A DNA stretch of 64,000 bases, taken from assembly GCA_934463165.1 (NCBI GenBank), contig CAKSJG010000010.1, forward strand, positions 17,497 through 81,496, given 5' to 3'. The position numbers and the translations under genes are program-made. Under the pieces are notes generated by a model, which did not search any database, was not told where the DNA came from, and was given only the letters and a program-made list of their open reading frames with translations. This stretch comes from an uncultured Clostridia bacterium. Its GTDB lineage: Bacteria > Bacillota > Clostridia > UMGS1810. Each line of letters opens with the position of its first letter. Position 1 is the first letter of the stretch. Positions 43,038-50,881 of this stretch are shown piece after piece.

Positions 43038-43121
43038 GATATATGTCTCCGTTATATAAGCTTAACCCTGCATATGAAATTCAATAAAAACCAAGGTTAT
43101 TTTTAATTTAAAATAAGTTGC

Positions 43122-43217
43122 AAAAACGGAAATCAACGCGTAACAGACCGAATACGAAAGCATATACAAACGATTCTGCCGTAAGGCATGTCAATATTAG
43201 CGAAGATTTCCGTTTTT
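43122..43217. repeat. Long-loop inverted repeat between ymdB and rny
   Basis: Perfect 13-bp arms AAAAACGGAAATC (43122-43134) and GATTTCCGTTTTT (43205-43217) around a 70-nt interior. It resembles the core-hairpin elements in layout but its interior is unrelated. It may act as a terminator of rny. Confidence 0.55.
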
Positions 43218-43271
43218 ATGCCGCGTCAATGTGATAAGCAATAAACTGCACCGCATCAACACCGCAAATTT

Positions 43272-44822
43272 TTATTTTGCATAATCAACCGAACGCGTTT
43301 CCCTGATAACATTAACTTTAATCTGACCGGGATACTCAAGTTCGTTTTCTATCTTTTTAACTATATCTCTTGCTATAAGAACTGTATCTTCATCCTTAAC
43401 ATCCTCGGGCTTAACCATAATTCTGATTTCACGGCCCGCCTGAATTGCGTATGATTTTTCAACACCGCTGAATGAATTTGCAATTTCTTCAAGTTTTTCA
43501 AGTCTTTTTATGTATGTTTCAAGATTTTCTCTTCTTGCACCCGGGCGAGCGGCGCTTATTGCGTCACATGCCTGAACGATGCATGCTATAACCGTTTTCG
43601 GTTCTACATCACCGTGATGAGCCTGAATTGCATGAATAACATCATTCGACTCACGGTATTTCTTTGCAAGATCCACACCGATATCAACATGTGAACCCTC
43701 AATTTCATGATCGACAGATTTACCGATATCATGAAGCAGACCCGCTCTTTTTGCAGTCTTAATATCAACACCGAGCTCTGCCGCCATAATTCCCGCAAGG
43801 TGAGCAACCTCTGTTGAATGTTTAAGCACATTCTGACCGTAGCTTGTTCTGTAACGCAGTCTTCCCAAAAGCTTTACAAGCTCCGGATGCAATCCGTGCA
43901 CCCCGGTCTCAAATGTAGCCTGCTCTCCCTCCTGTTTTATGATGGCTTCAATTTCTCTTTTTGATTTTTCTACTGTTTCTTCAATTCTTGCCGGATGTAT
44001 TCTTCCGTCAACAATAAGCTTCTCAAGAGCCATTCTTGCTATTTCTCTCTTGATTGGATCAAATCCCGAAAGCACAACAGCCTCCGGAGTATCATCAATT
44101 ATTAAATCTATACCGGTTAATGTTTCGAGGGTTCTTATATTTCTGCCCTCTCTGCCGATAATTCGTCCCTTCATTTCGTCATTTGGCAGCGAAACAACAC
44201 TTACCGTGGTTTCTGCCACATGATCCGCAGCGCATTTTTGAATTGCGGCACTGATTATATTTTTAGCTTTTTTGTCTGCTTCTTCTTTTGTCTGAGCTTC
44301 TATTTCTTTAATCATCATTGCAGATTCGTGTCTGATTTCAGATTCAAGATTTTTAAGCAAATATGATTTTGCTTCTTCAACAGAAAGCCCCGAAATTCTT
44401 TCGAGAATTTCAAGCTGTGCACTTTTGACCTTTGCCGTCTCTTCTTTGAGAGCGTCAGCTTCTTTGATTTTTCTGTTCAAAGTTTCGTCTTTTTTCTCTA
44501 AGGTATCGGTCTTTTTGTCAAGAGCTTCTTCCTTTTGCTGAATACGTCTTTCCTGACGGTTAATTTCATTCCGTCTGTCTTTTAACTCTTTTTCAAGTTC
44601 ATTTCTGCTTTTATGAATTTCTTCTTTTGCTTCAAGCAGAACTTCTTTTTTCTTGGTTTCGGCGGCCTTTTTTGCTTCGTCAACTATTGACTTTGCTTTT
44701 TCTTCGGCTCCGCCTATTTCCGCTTCGGCAATCTTCTTTCTGTATACGGTTCCGACAAAGAATCCGATAACAAGAGCAGCTATTGCCGCAGCGCATGTAA
44801 TAATAATATGCGTCAAATCCAT
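43272..44822 (-). CDS. rny: Ribonuclease Y
   Basis: 516 residues. An N-terminal membrane anchor (about 5-25) and a long charged coiled coil (about 30-200) precede a KH domain (MKGRIIGREGRNIRTLETLTGIDLIIDDTPEAV, about 210-280). The HD phosphohydrolase domain follows (STEVAHLAGIMAAELG and LLHDIGKSVDHEIEGSHVDIG), then a conserved C-terminus (YPGQIKVNVIRETRSVDYAK). It is the membrane-bound endonuclease that initiates mRNA decay in Firmicutes. Confidence 0.96.
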   Translation of the reverse strand: MDLTHIIITCAAAIAALVIGFFVGTVYRKKIAEAEIGGAEEKAKSIVDEAKKAAETKKKEVLLEAKEEIHKSRNELEKELKDRRNEINRQERRIQQKEEALDKKTDTLEKKDETLNRKIKEADALKEETAKVKSAQLEILERISGLSVEEAKSYLLKNLESEIRHESAMMIKEIEAQTKEEADKKAKNIISAAIQKCAADHVAETTVSVVSLPNDEMKGRIIGREGRNIRTLETLTGIDLIIDDTPEAVVLSGFDPIKREIARMALEKLIVDGRIHPARIEETVEKSKREIEAIIKQEGEQATFETGVHGLHPELVKLLGRLRYRTSYGQNVLKHSTEVAHLAGIMAAELGVDIKTAKRAGLLHDIGKSVDHEIEGSHVDIGVDLAKKYRESNDVIHAIQAHHGDVEPKTVIACIVQACDAISAARPGARRENLETYIKRLEKLEEIANSFSGVEKSYAIQAGREIRIMVKPEDVKDEDTVLIARDIVKKIENELEYPGQIKVNVIRETRSVDYAK

Positions 44823-45171
44823 CTCAACTCCTTTCTGTGTAAAATTTTTGTGCCGTCCGCATGCAGCGAATCGGCATTTTGCCTTTTATGCAATAATATC
44901 ATTCGGGTTCACCGCCGTACAGACGCGCTGCCTGCACAGCTGAAAATTTGAATACATACATAAATATATTTTATAACAAAACATCAAATATGTCAATATA
45001 AAATTGTTGTTTTTTGCGCTGTTTTTGCTTTAATCATCATAATTATTTTTTCAGTGCTTCATTTTGCCGGTAAATATTTTGAACCGATCCTCATCCCAAA
45101 TGCTGCTGCGGCATTACAACGCGCCGCAGCTCACATATATATCTGACTGAACTTACCCTATGAATTCTGAC
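44823..45171. other. Intergenic region carrying the rny promoter
   Basis: On the minus strand TTGACA (44991-44996), 17 bp, TAAAAT (44968-44973) forms a good promoter, leaving an rny leader of about 140 nt. A short GCTGCTGCGGC/GCCGCAGC-type inverted pair near 45100-45135 could end the upstream amidohydrolase region. No coding signal. Confidence 0.65.
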
Positions 45172-45957
45172 TTAAATACTCAAAATTCTTTTTATGTTTT
45201 TTGAAAAAATGCATTTCTTTTCTTCATCATTTATACCGGTATCAAGCAAAACCGCGCCTATATACATAGGCAGGCTGCATGTCGGATAATCCGAACCGAA
45301 TATGAATTTATGCACACCGACCTTGTCTATGCCGTATCTTAACATATTTTGCCTGAATACTCCGTAACCGGATATATCAAGGTAGACATTTTCACTTTTT
45401 TTGAGAATATCCAGATTATTCATGTAATATCCGTATTCATCCGGATGAGCGACAATAAATTTGAGCTTGGGATGATTATCTGTCATTCTTCTGTAATTAT
45501 TATCCGAATGAAAACTTACAACCATATTATAATCTTGCGCCACATCAAGAATCTCATCTATATTTTTATGGTTATATCCGTCCTCACCCCATCCGTGCAT
45601 ATACGGCACAAGCTCTCCGATGAGATTCAGTCCGAGCTTACTCATTTTTTCGATTTCTTCACAAGACTCGCGCACATATCCCGGATGTATGTGAAAGCCG
45701 GGTATATATCTTCCGTTATACTTTTTCATAAGCTTTAAGGCCGTATCATTGCTCATTCTTACCGCCTGCCAGTCATTTTCAAGCTCATATTCACTTTTGC
45801 GGCATATAACCGAACCGCAAAACTTTGATACATTGTGTATGTCCATAAGCTCAAGTGTAGTATCCTCCGTCATACCGCAATGTTCACCGTACGGACATAT
45901 ATTATTTTTACTGCTGTTAAAAGGATGAGTATGAAAATCTATTATTTCAAAATCCAT
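45172..45957 (-). CDS. Amidohydrolase-family TIM-barrel protein
   Basis: 261 residues of the amidohydrolase-2 type. HTHP near the start gives the first metal-binding pair, PGFHIHPGY and VSFHSDNN supply later His residues, and FGSDYP holds the conserved catalytic Asp. Such proteins are metal-dependent hydrolases or decarboxylases; the substrate is not evident. It lies 14 bp after pyrR in the same direction. Confidence 0.8.
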   Translation of the reverse strand: MDFEIIDFHTHPFNSSKNNICPYGEHCGMTEDTTLELMDIHNVSKFCGSVICRKSEYELENDWQAVRMSNDTALKLMKKYNGRYIPGFHIHPGYVRESCEEIEKMSKLGLNLIGELVPYMHGWGEDGYNHKNIDEILDVAQDYNMVVSFHSDNNYRRMTDNHPKLKFIVAHPDEYGYYMNNLDILKKSENVYLDISGYGVFRQNMLRYGIDKVGVHKFIFGSDYPTCSLPMYIGAVLLDTGINDEEKKCIFSKNIKRILSI

Positions 45958-45971
45958 AATTGCTTCCTCCG

Positions 45972-46517
45972 CTACTTTTCGTAAAGTTCTATACTGTCAC
46001 ATCCGTCTGTCTCTTTTAAATTGACATGAACTATTTCACTGCCGGATGTGGGAATATTTTTGCCGACGTAATCTGCTCTTATGGGAAGCTCTCTGTGCCC
46101 GCGGTCAACAACCACGGCTAACTGAATCCTATCGGGCCGTCCGCATGAAATCACAGCGTCCATTGCTGCTCTTACCGTTCTGCCGGTAAATATAACATCA
46201 TCAACAAGCACAATACACTTTCCGTTGACATCAATACCGATATCGGCACTGTTTCTTACAATAACATCTCCCTTATCGTTTGCATAAGAAAGATCGTCCC
46301 GGTAAAGAGTAATATCCAGGGTTGCTACAGGTACGGTTTTTCCCTCTATTTTGCCTATGCACTCCGCTATGCGCTTTGCAAGCGGAATGCCGCGCGTTTT
46401 AATTCCTATCAGGCATATATTGTCAACAGATGAGTTTTTTTCTATTATTTCATGAGATATTCTTGTAAGTGTCCGTGCAAGAGAATTCTCATCGGTAAGT
46501 ACAGATTTTAACTTCAT
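45972..46517 (-). CDS. pyrR: PyrR pyrimidine attenuation regulator / uracil phosphoribosyltransferase
   Basis: 181 residues. A PRT-fold protein with the PRPP loop VLVDDVIFTGRTVRAAMDA (about 100-118), RGHRELPIRADYVGKNIPTS near the C-terminus and VNLKETDG at the end. It regulates pyr genes by binding leader RNA in response to UMP/UTP and has weak UPRT activity. It follows the uracil permease gene, the usual pyrR-adjacent gene. Confidence 0.95.
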   Translation of the reverse strand: MKLKSVLTDENSLARTLTRISHEIIEKNSSVDNICLIGIKTRGIPLAKRIAECIGKIEGKTVPVATLDITLYRDDLSYANDKGDVIVRNSADIGIDVNGKCIVLVDDVIFTGRTVRAAMDAVISCGRPDRIQLAVVVDRGHRELPIRADYVGKNIPTSGSEIVHVNLKETDGCDSIELYEK

Positions 46518-46551
46518 ACAAATACCTCCGTATATTTTTTATAAAAACTTT

Positions 46552-46587
46552 GCGGGGCTGCCGCGTCTTGCAGCACCCCCGCATAAA
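46552..46587 (-). terminator. Terminator after uraA
   Basis: Minus strand: GCGGGGGTGCTGC / GCGGCAGCCCCGC (about 46552-46582) followed by AAAGTTTTTAT. It may attenuate read-through into pyrR. Confidence 0.7.
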
Positions 46588-46602
46588 ACTCAAATCATAT
46601 GA

Positions 46603-47949
46603 TTATTGTTTGATTTCTTTTTTATCAGAAAGAATAAGATTTGTGATTATTCCGATTATAAGAGCACATGCAATTTCGGTAAGTGTAACCTGTCCGATTT
46701 TAAGAGCCATTCCGCCTATACCCGCAATAAGAATTACCGATACAACAAAGAGGTTTCTGTTATCGCCGAGGTCAACGTCCTGAATCATCTTAAGACCGCT
46801 TACGGCAATGAAACCGTAAAGCGTTACGCAAACACCGCCCATTACACATGAAGGGATAGTCGCAAGGAAGGTTACGAACGGTCCGAAGAATGAAATTACG
46901 ATTGCCATTATTGCAGTTGTGAGAATTGTGATTACAGAAGCATTACCCGTGATTGCAACGCAACCTACAGATTCACCGTATGTAGTGTTCGGGCATCCGC
47001 CGAAAACAGCACCAACAATGGAACCTACGCCGTCTCCCAAAAGTGTTCTGTGAAGACCCGGTTTTTCAAGAAGCTCTCTGCCGATAACAGAAGAAAGATT
47101 CTTATGGTCGGCTATATGCTCCGCAAATACAACGAAAGCAACCGGAACATAAGCAACCGCAACTGTTGCTATGTATTTTGCATCAACAGCGGCAAAGCCC
47201 TTGCTTGCTTCCATGAATGTGAAATCGGGATACCACTGCATATTGCTGAAAAGTGAGAAGTCAATGATTTTAAGCGTATCATTACCTGTCTGAATTCCTA
47301 TTACCGTGAATATTGCTGCTACGGCATATCCTGCAAGAATACCGATTATGAACGGAATGAGCTTGGTCATTTTTTTACCGTATACCGAGCAAATCATTAC
47401 AACAAAGAGTGTAGCAAGTGCACAGATAAGACCTACCCAACCCTTTGCACCCATAGCATAAACTGAATTTGCAGCGTCAAACTCCGCAAACTTAAGCATA
47501 TCACCGATAGCATTTCCCGAAAGTGAAAGTCCTATGATTGCAACCGTCGGTCCTATAACAACCGGGGGCATGAGTTTGTCTATCCATGCAACACCGGCAA
47601 ACTTAACTACCAAAGCAATTATAACATAAACAAGACCGGCAAATATTGCACCGATTATAAGTCCGGCATGACCTGCTTCTACCGATACAGCTCCGGCAAA
47701 TGCCGCAAACATCGAACCGAGAAAAGCAAACGAAGATCCGAGGAATACCGGGCTTTTGAATTTTGTAAACAAAAGATAAACAATTGTGCCGACGCCTGCT
47801 CCGAAAAGAGCTGCGGACTGTGACATTCCGTTACCTATAATGGACGGAACTGCGATTGTAGCCGCAAGAATTGCAAGCAGCTGCTGGAATGCAAAAACAA
47901 TAAGCTGCCCAAACTTAGGCTTGTCTTCTACGTCATAAATTAGTTTCAT
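46603..47949 (-). CDS. uraA: Uracil/xanthine permease (NCS2)
   Basis: 448 residues, about 12-14 membrane helices. NCS2 features: the PVVIGPTVAIIGLSL motif on the TM8-like segment, ADHKNLSSVIG with the conserved His-rich region, GDGVGSIVGAVFGGCPNTTYGESVG and the late C-terminal cluster. It imports uracil by proton symport. It is the first gene before pyrR, behind a leader with a terminator (48000-48029), which is consistent with pyrimidine control. Confidence 0.92.
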   Translation of the reverse strand: MKLIYDVEDKPKFGQLIVFAFQQLLAILAATIAVPSIIGNGMSQSAALFGAGVGTIVYLLFTKFKSPVFLGSSFAFLGSMFAAFAGAVSVEAGHAGLIIGAIFAGLVYVIIALVVKFAGVAWIDKLMPPVVIGPTVAIIGLSLSGNAIGDMLKFAEFDAANSVYAMGAKGWVGLICALATLFVVMICSVYGKKMTKLIPFIIGILAGYAVAAIFTVIGIQTGNDTLKIIDFSLFSNMQWYPDFTFMEASKGFAAVDAKYIATVAVAYVPVAFVVFAEHIADHKNLSSVIGRELLEKPGLHRTLLGDGVGSIVGAVFGGCPNTTYGESVGCVAITGNASVITILTTAIMAIVISFFGPFVTFLATIPSCVMGGVCVTLYGFIAVSGLKMIQDVDLGDNRNLFVVSVILIAGIGGMALKIGQVTLTEIACALIIGIITNLILSDKKEIKQ

Positions 47950-47999
47950 TGAAATCTCTCCTTAAAATTTTGTTTAAATAAGGTATTTTTAAAGACAAA

Positions 48000-48098
48000 A
48001 TGCCCTGTCCGCGGATGCGGATAGGGCATATAAATGCGAAAATATAGTGTGAATCTTGCCGATGTCCCGCATCGAATTTAAAGATATCTTATTCATCG
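48000..48098 (-). promoter_or_regulatory. Candidate attenuator leader of uraA
   Basis: Minus strand: the promoter TTTACA-17-TATAAT (48105-48133) opens a leader of about 150 nt. A small hairpin CGATG-CGGGA-CATCG (about 48061-48075) precedes a terminator ATGCCCTATCCGC / GCGGACAGGGCAT plus TTTTG (48000-48029). The sequence GATGCGG (48067-48073) in the hairpin is complementary to CCGCATC (48014-48020) in the terminator's 5' arm, so an antiterminator is possible. I do not find the classic PyrR box. Confidence 0.55.
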
Positions 48099-48104
48099 CC
48101 GATT

Positions 48105-48133
48105 ATTATATCACACTTTTATTGTCGTGTAAA
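48105..48133 (-). promoter_or_regulatory. Promoter of uraA
   Basis: TTTACA (48128-48133), 17 bp, TATAAT (48105-48110) with upstream TG. It lies 156 bp before uraA. Confidence 0.8.
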
Positions 48134-48201
48134 GCATAATTTTGTAAATTTTTGTATTTTGGTTATTTTGTATAGAGCAGTACAAAATAACCCGTAATAT
48201 T

Positions 48202-48432
48202 TTAAATCATATTTGTTTTTTGCTTCTTTAGTATCAATTTTATTATCCTTGCACGGTTGTGACGCTGCATTATTATATAATGCAGATCTGCAATGTATGA
48301 AAAGAAAGAAGTCAGCACATATTCCCATTCCGCGCCGAACGGATTTATCGGTAAAAGCGGAGCAAAGGAAAGAACCATGTTGATTTTATGCCCAAGCTCC
48401 GCCTGCATCGAGTTATGCAGCAATGCAATCAC
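48202..48432 (-). CDS. Small hypothetical reading frame, doubtful
   Basis: 76 codons starting with GTG, no clear ribosome site. The middle (EWEYVLTSFFSYIADLHYIIMQRHNRARIIKLIL) looks like a natural helix-rich protein fragment rather than random sequence. It could be the end of a decayed gene. The stretch 48134-48479 holds nothing else I can identify. Confidence 0.25.
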   Translation of the reverse strand: MIALLHNSMQAELGHKINMVLSFAPLLPINPFGAEWEYVLTSFFSYIADLHYIIMQRHNRARIIKLILKKQKTNMI

Positions 48433-48479
48433 CCTGAGCTGTTTAAATACGTAAAATTATAAATTATCATACGTAAAAA

Positions 48480-49205
48480 TTACAATTTTTTCTTTCTGTA
48501 TTCCGATGGAGAAACACCGTATTTTTTTTTGAAATACGTTGAGAAATAAAAGCTGTCAGAAAAACCGCAGAGTGAAGCAACGTTTTCGATGCTTACAAAT
48601 GTTTCCTGCAAAAGCAGCTTTTTTGCCTGCCCAAGGCGGAGACCGGTCAAATATTCATGCGGTGTTTTCCCTATTTCCAGACAAAAACAGCGTCTTATAT
48701 AATCAACATTGTATCCCACTGCCTTGGAAACATGGGAAATTCTGAAGTTCGGATTAGAAATATTCTTATATATTATATCCTTAATATCATACACAAACTT
48801 ATACTTATATTCTTTTTCAGAATACTTTTTTACAAACTGACACATTGTATCCAATATGCTGTCTGCTATGGCAGCGTAATTCGTTTCATGCTGAACCATA
48901 ACCTTTTGAAGCATAATCATAAGTGCCAGTATACTTCCGTCATGATCGTTTATCACCATCACGCCTGAAAAATCAAGTTTACGGGCCTGCACATACATAT
49001 CGGTATATCCTTCCGAAGAATAACCCCCATGCGATATTTCCGGCGGAATAATCATAACGCTTCCGCCCTCTATATTATATTCCGTACCCCCGATGATACT
49101 TGTATTTGCCCCGCCTGTATTTAATATGATTTCCCATGACTTATGCATATGTTCATCACAATGAGTTATGGGATGTTTAGTTTTTCCGCAAAATAATGTA
49201 TTCAT
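48480..49205 (-). CDS. AraC-family transcriptional regulator
   Basis: 241 residues: an N-terminal cupin (about 10-90, MIIPPEISHGGYSSEGY) for effector binding and a C-terminal double helix-turn-helix (about 145-240: RISHVSKAVGYNVDYIRRCFCLEIGKTPHEYLTGLRLGQAKKLL, then VASLCGFSDSFYFSTYFKKKYGVSPSEYRKK). Divergent from the sugar cluster that begins at 49375, which it likely controls. Local regulators usually bind the shared 169-bp intergenic region. Confidence 0.9.
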   Translation of the reverse strand: MNTLFCGKTKHPITHCDEHMHKSWEIILNTGGANTSIIGGTEYNIEGGSVMIIPPEISHGGYSSEGYTDMYVQARKLDFSGVMVINDHDGSILALMIMLQKVMVQHETNYAAIADSILDTMCQFVKKYSEKEYKYKFVYDIKDIIYKNISNPNFRISHVSKAVGYNVDYIRRCFCLEIGKTPHEYLTGLRLGQAKKLLLQETFVSIENVASLCGFSDSFYFSTYFKKKYGVSPSEYRKKKL

Positions 49206-49275
49206 TTTTATCTCCCTCCGTTTAAATATTATCAGATAAAGTCGTTTTTGTCAATATTTATATCGTATATGTATA

Positions 49276-49304
49276 TTCATTTTTTTACAGTTTATCTATA
49301 TAAT
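49276..49304 (+). promoter_or_regulatory. Candidate promoter of the sugar cluster
   Basis: TTCATT (49276-49281), 17 bp, TATAAT (49299-49304). The -35 is poor, which fits activator dependence on the divergent AraC protein. Confidence 0.5.
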
Positions 49305-49374
49305 ATGGTTATAAGCAATAATCAAATGTCGGTTTTGCAGACACAAATTTTATTATTTACAGGAGGATATCTCA

Positions 49375-50364
49375 ATGAAAAAATTAGTTATGGAAGGGCC
49401 CAAAAAAAGCAAACTTATTGATGTTGAAAAGCCAAAGATAACATCAGCAGACCAAGCTCTTATCAAATTAAAATACTGCGGAGTTTGCCGTTCGGAAAAT
49501 TATGACTGGGCGCATGCCGAACCCGAAATGACATTTGGTCATGAACCAATCGGAGTTATTGAGGAGATTGGCGCAGATGTAAAAAATTTAAAAGTCGGTT
49601 CAAGAGTAAGCGGTCTGTTTTACGGCGGAACACAGTACGCTGTCGCAAACTGCGAAAATATCTTTGAAATTCCGGATGATATTAAAGATGAAGAGGCTGT
49701 TCTTGAACCTCTCGGATGCCTTATCAGCGCTGTCAGCAAGGTAAAAATACCGGTTGTCGGCGACAAAGTTGCCGTTGTGGGATGCGGATATATGGGATGC
49801 GGTGCGATAAGTCTTCTAAGTATGCGCGGTGCACATGTTGTCGGAATTGATACAAGAAGAGAATGCCTTGAATATGCAAAAAGATACGGTGCAAAAGAAG
49901 TTTTCACCCCGGAAGAATTTTTAAAAAGCTTTGATAATAATTTTGTCAGTTCCGGCGTCGGAACCTGGAACGGATCAAGCGGATTTCCGCTTGTTATGGA
50001 ATGGGCAGAAACGGACGAGTCTCTTGATTTTGCAATAAACATTACGGCAATGTGCGGTCAGCTTGCCATAGGTGCTTATCACACGGGAGAAAAACGCCTT
50101 GTGGATGTGCAGCAGCTTAATGTAAAAGCAATAGACTGCCTGAGCACGCACCCGCGTGAATGGGATCTTTTGCAGACATCATGTGCACGTGCATTGGAGC
50201 TTTTTGAAGAAGGTTGGAATTTCAGGCATGTTCCGACAAAAATATATCCCATTACACAGTTTGACAAAGCTCAGGAAGAATTAACAGGTGCAAAATACGG
50301 GAAGTGGATAAAATCGCTTGTTGACTGGACAAAATCAGACGGAGAAGCATATATTATTGACTAA
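49375..50364 (+). CDS. Zinc-dependent medium-chain dehydrogenase (polyol DH-like)
   Basis: 329 residues. YCGVCRSENYDW has the catalytic Cys, GHEPIGVIEEIG the His-Glu pair and the GroES-fold N-terminus. VAVVGCGYMGCGAISLLSMRGAHVVGID (about 133-160) is the NAD-binding loop. The structural-zinc cysteine cluster is absent, as in some sorbitol dehydrogenases. It would oxidise a sugar alcohol or sugar. In this cluster an allitol-to-allulose or similar reaction is possible, but that is inference. Confidence 0.87.
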   Translation: MKKLVMEGPKKSKLIDVEKPKITSADQALIKLKYCGVCRSENYDWAHAEPEMTFGHEPIGVIEEIGADVKNLKVGSRVSGLFYGGTQYAVANCENIFEIPDDIKDEEAVLEPLGCLISAVSKVKIPVVGDKVAVVGCGYMGCGAISLLSMRGAHVVGIDTRRECLEYAKRYGAKEVFTPEEFLKSFDNNFVSSGVGTWNGSSGFPLVMEWAETDESLDFAINITAMCGQLAIGAYHTGEKRLVDVQQLNVKAIDCLSTHPREWDLLQTSCARALELFEEGWNFRHVPTKIYPITQFDKAQEELTGAKYGKWIKSLVDWTKSDGEAYIID

Positions 50365-50375
50365 AAACAATATAC

Positions 50376-50420
50376 CACAGAAAACCGTGTAAAAAATAAC
50401 GCGGTTTTCTGTGGTGCTTT
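50376..50420 (+). promoter_or_regulatory. Strong hairpin between dehydrogenase and isomerase genes
   Basis: ACCACAGAAAACCG pairs with CGGTTTTCTGTGGT, followed only by GCTTTT, then the ribosome site AAGGAG of the isomerase gene. It is a weak terminator or an mRNA-processing/stability element that would set different expression on its two sides. Confidence 0.6.
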
Positions 50421-50434
50421 TAAGGAGACATACT

Positions 50435-50881
50435 ATGAAAATAGCAATAGGCAACGATCACGTTGCACTTGATATGAAAAATTATATTAAAAATTATTTA
50501 TTGGGTAAAGGGTATGAAGTTATCGATGTCGGCACCGACAAACCGAAAAGGTGTGATTACCCGATATACGGCAAAGCGGTAGCAAAGATTGTTAAAAACG
50601 GCGATTGTGATTTCGGTATTCTGATATGCGGAACCGGGATAGGTATTTCGCTTGCTGCAAACAAAGTGCACGGCATAAGAGCAGCAGTTTGCTCCGAGCC
50701 GTATTCGGCGAAGCTTTCTCGTATGCACAATAATGCAAATATAGTTGCATTCGGTGCACGCGTAATAGGCTGTGCAACAGCTGAAATGATTGTGGATGAA
50801 TTTTTAAATACTAAATACGAGGGCGGAAGACATCAAAAAAGGATTGATATGATATCCTTAATAGAAAAAGGTGAATTTTAA
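50435..50881 (+). CDS. rpiB: RpiB-family sugar-phosphate isomerase
   Basis: 148 residues. RpiB/LacAB fold: IGNDHVALDMKNYI at the start, GTDKPKRCDYPIYG, and LICGTGIGISLAANK with the catalytic Cys of RpiB; NIVAFGARVIG is also conserved. It isomerises ribose-5-P/ribulose-5-P; members also convert allose-6-P to allulose-6-P. Translation start at 50435 after AAGGAG. It abuts the kinase-epimerase fusion (stop and start share one base). Confidence 0.9.
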   Translation: MKIAIGNDHVALDMKNYIKNYLLGKGYEVIDVGTDKPKRCDYPIYGKAVAKIVKNGDCDFGILICGTGIGISLAANKVHGIRAAVCSEPYSAKLSRMHNNANIVAFGARVIGCATAEMIVDEFLNTKYEGGRHQKRIDMISLIEKGEF

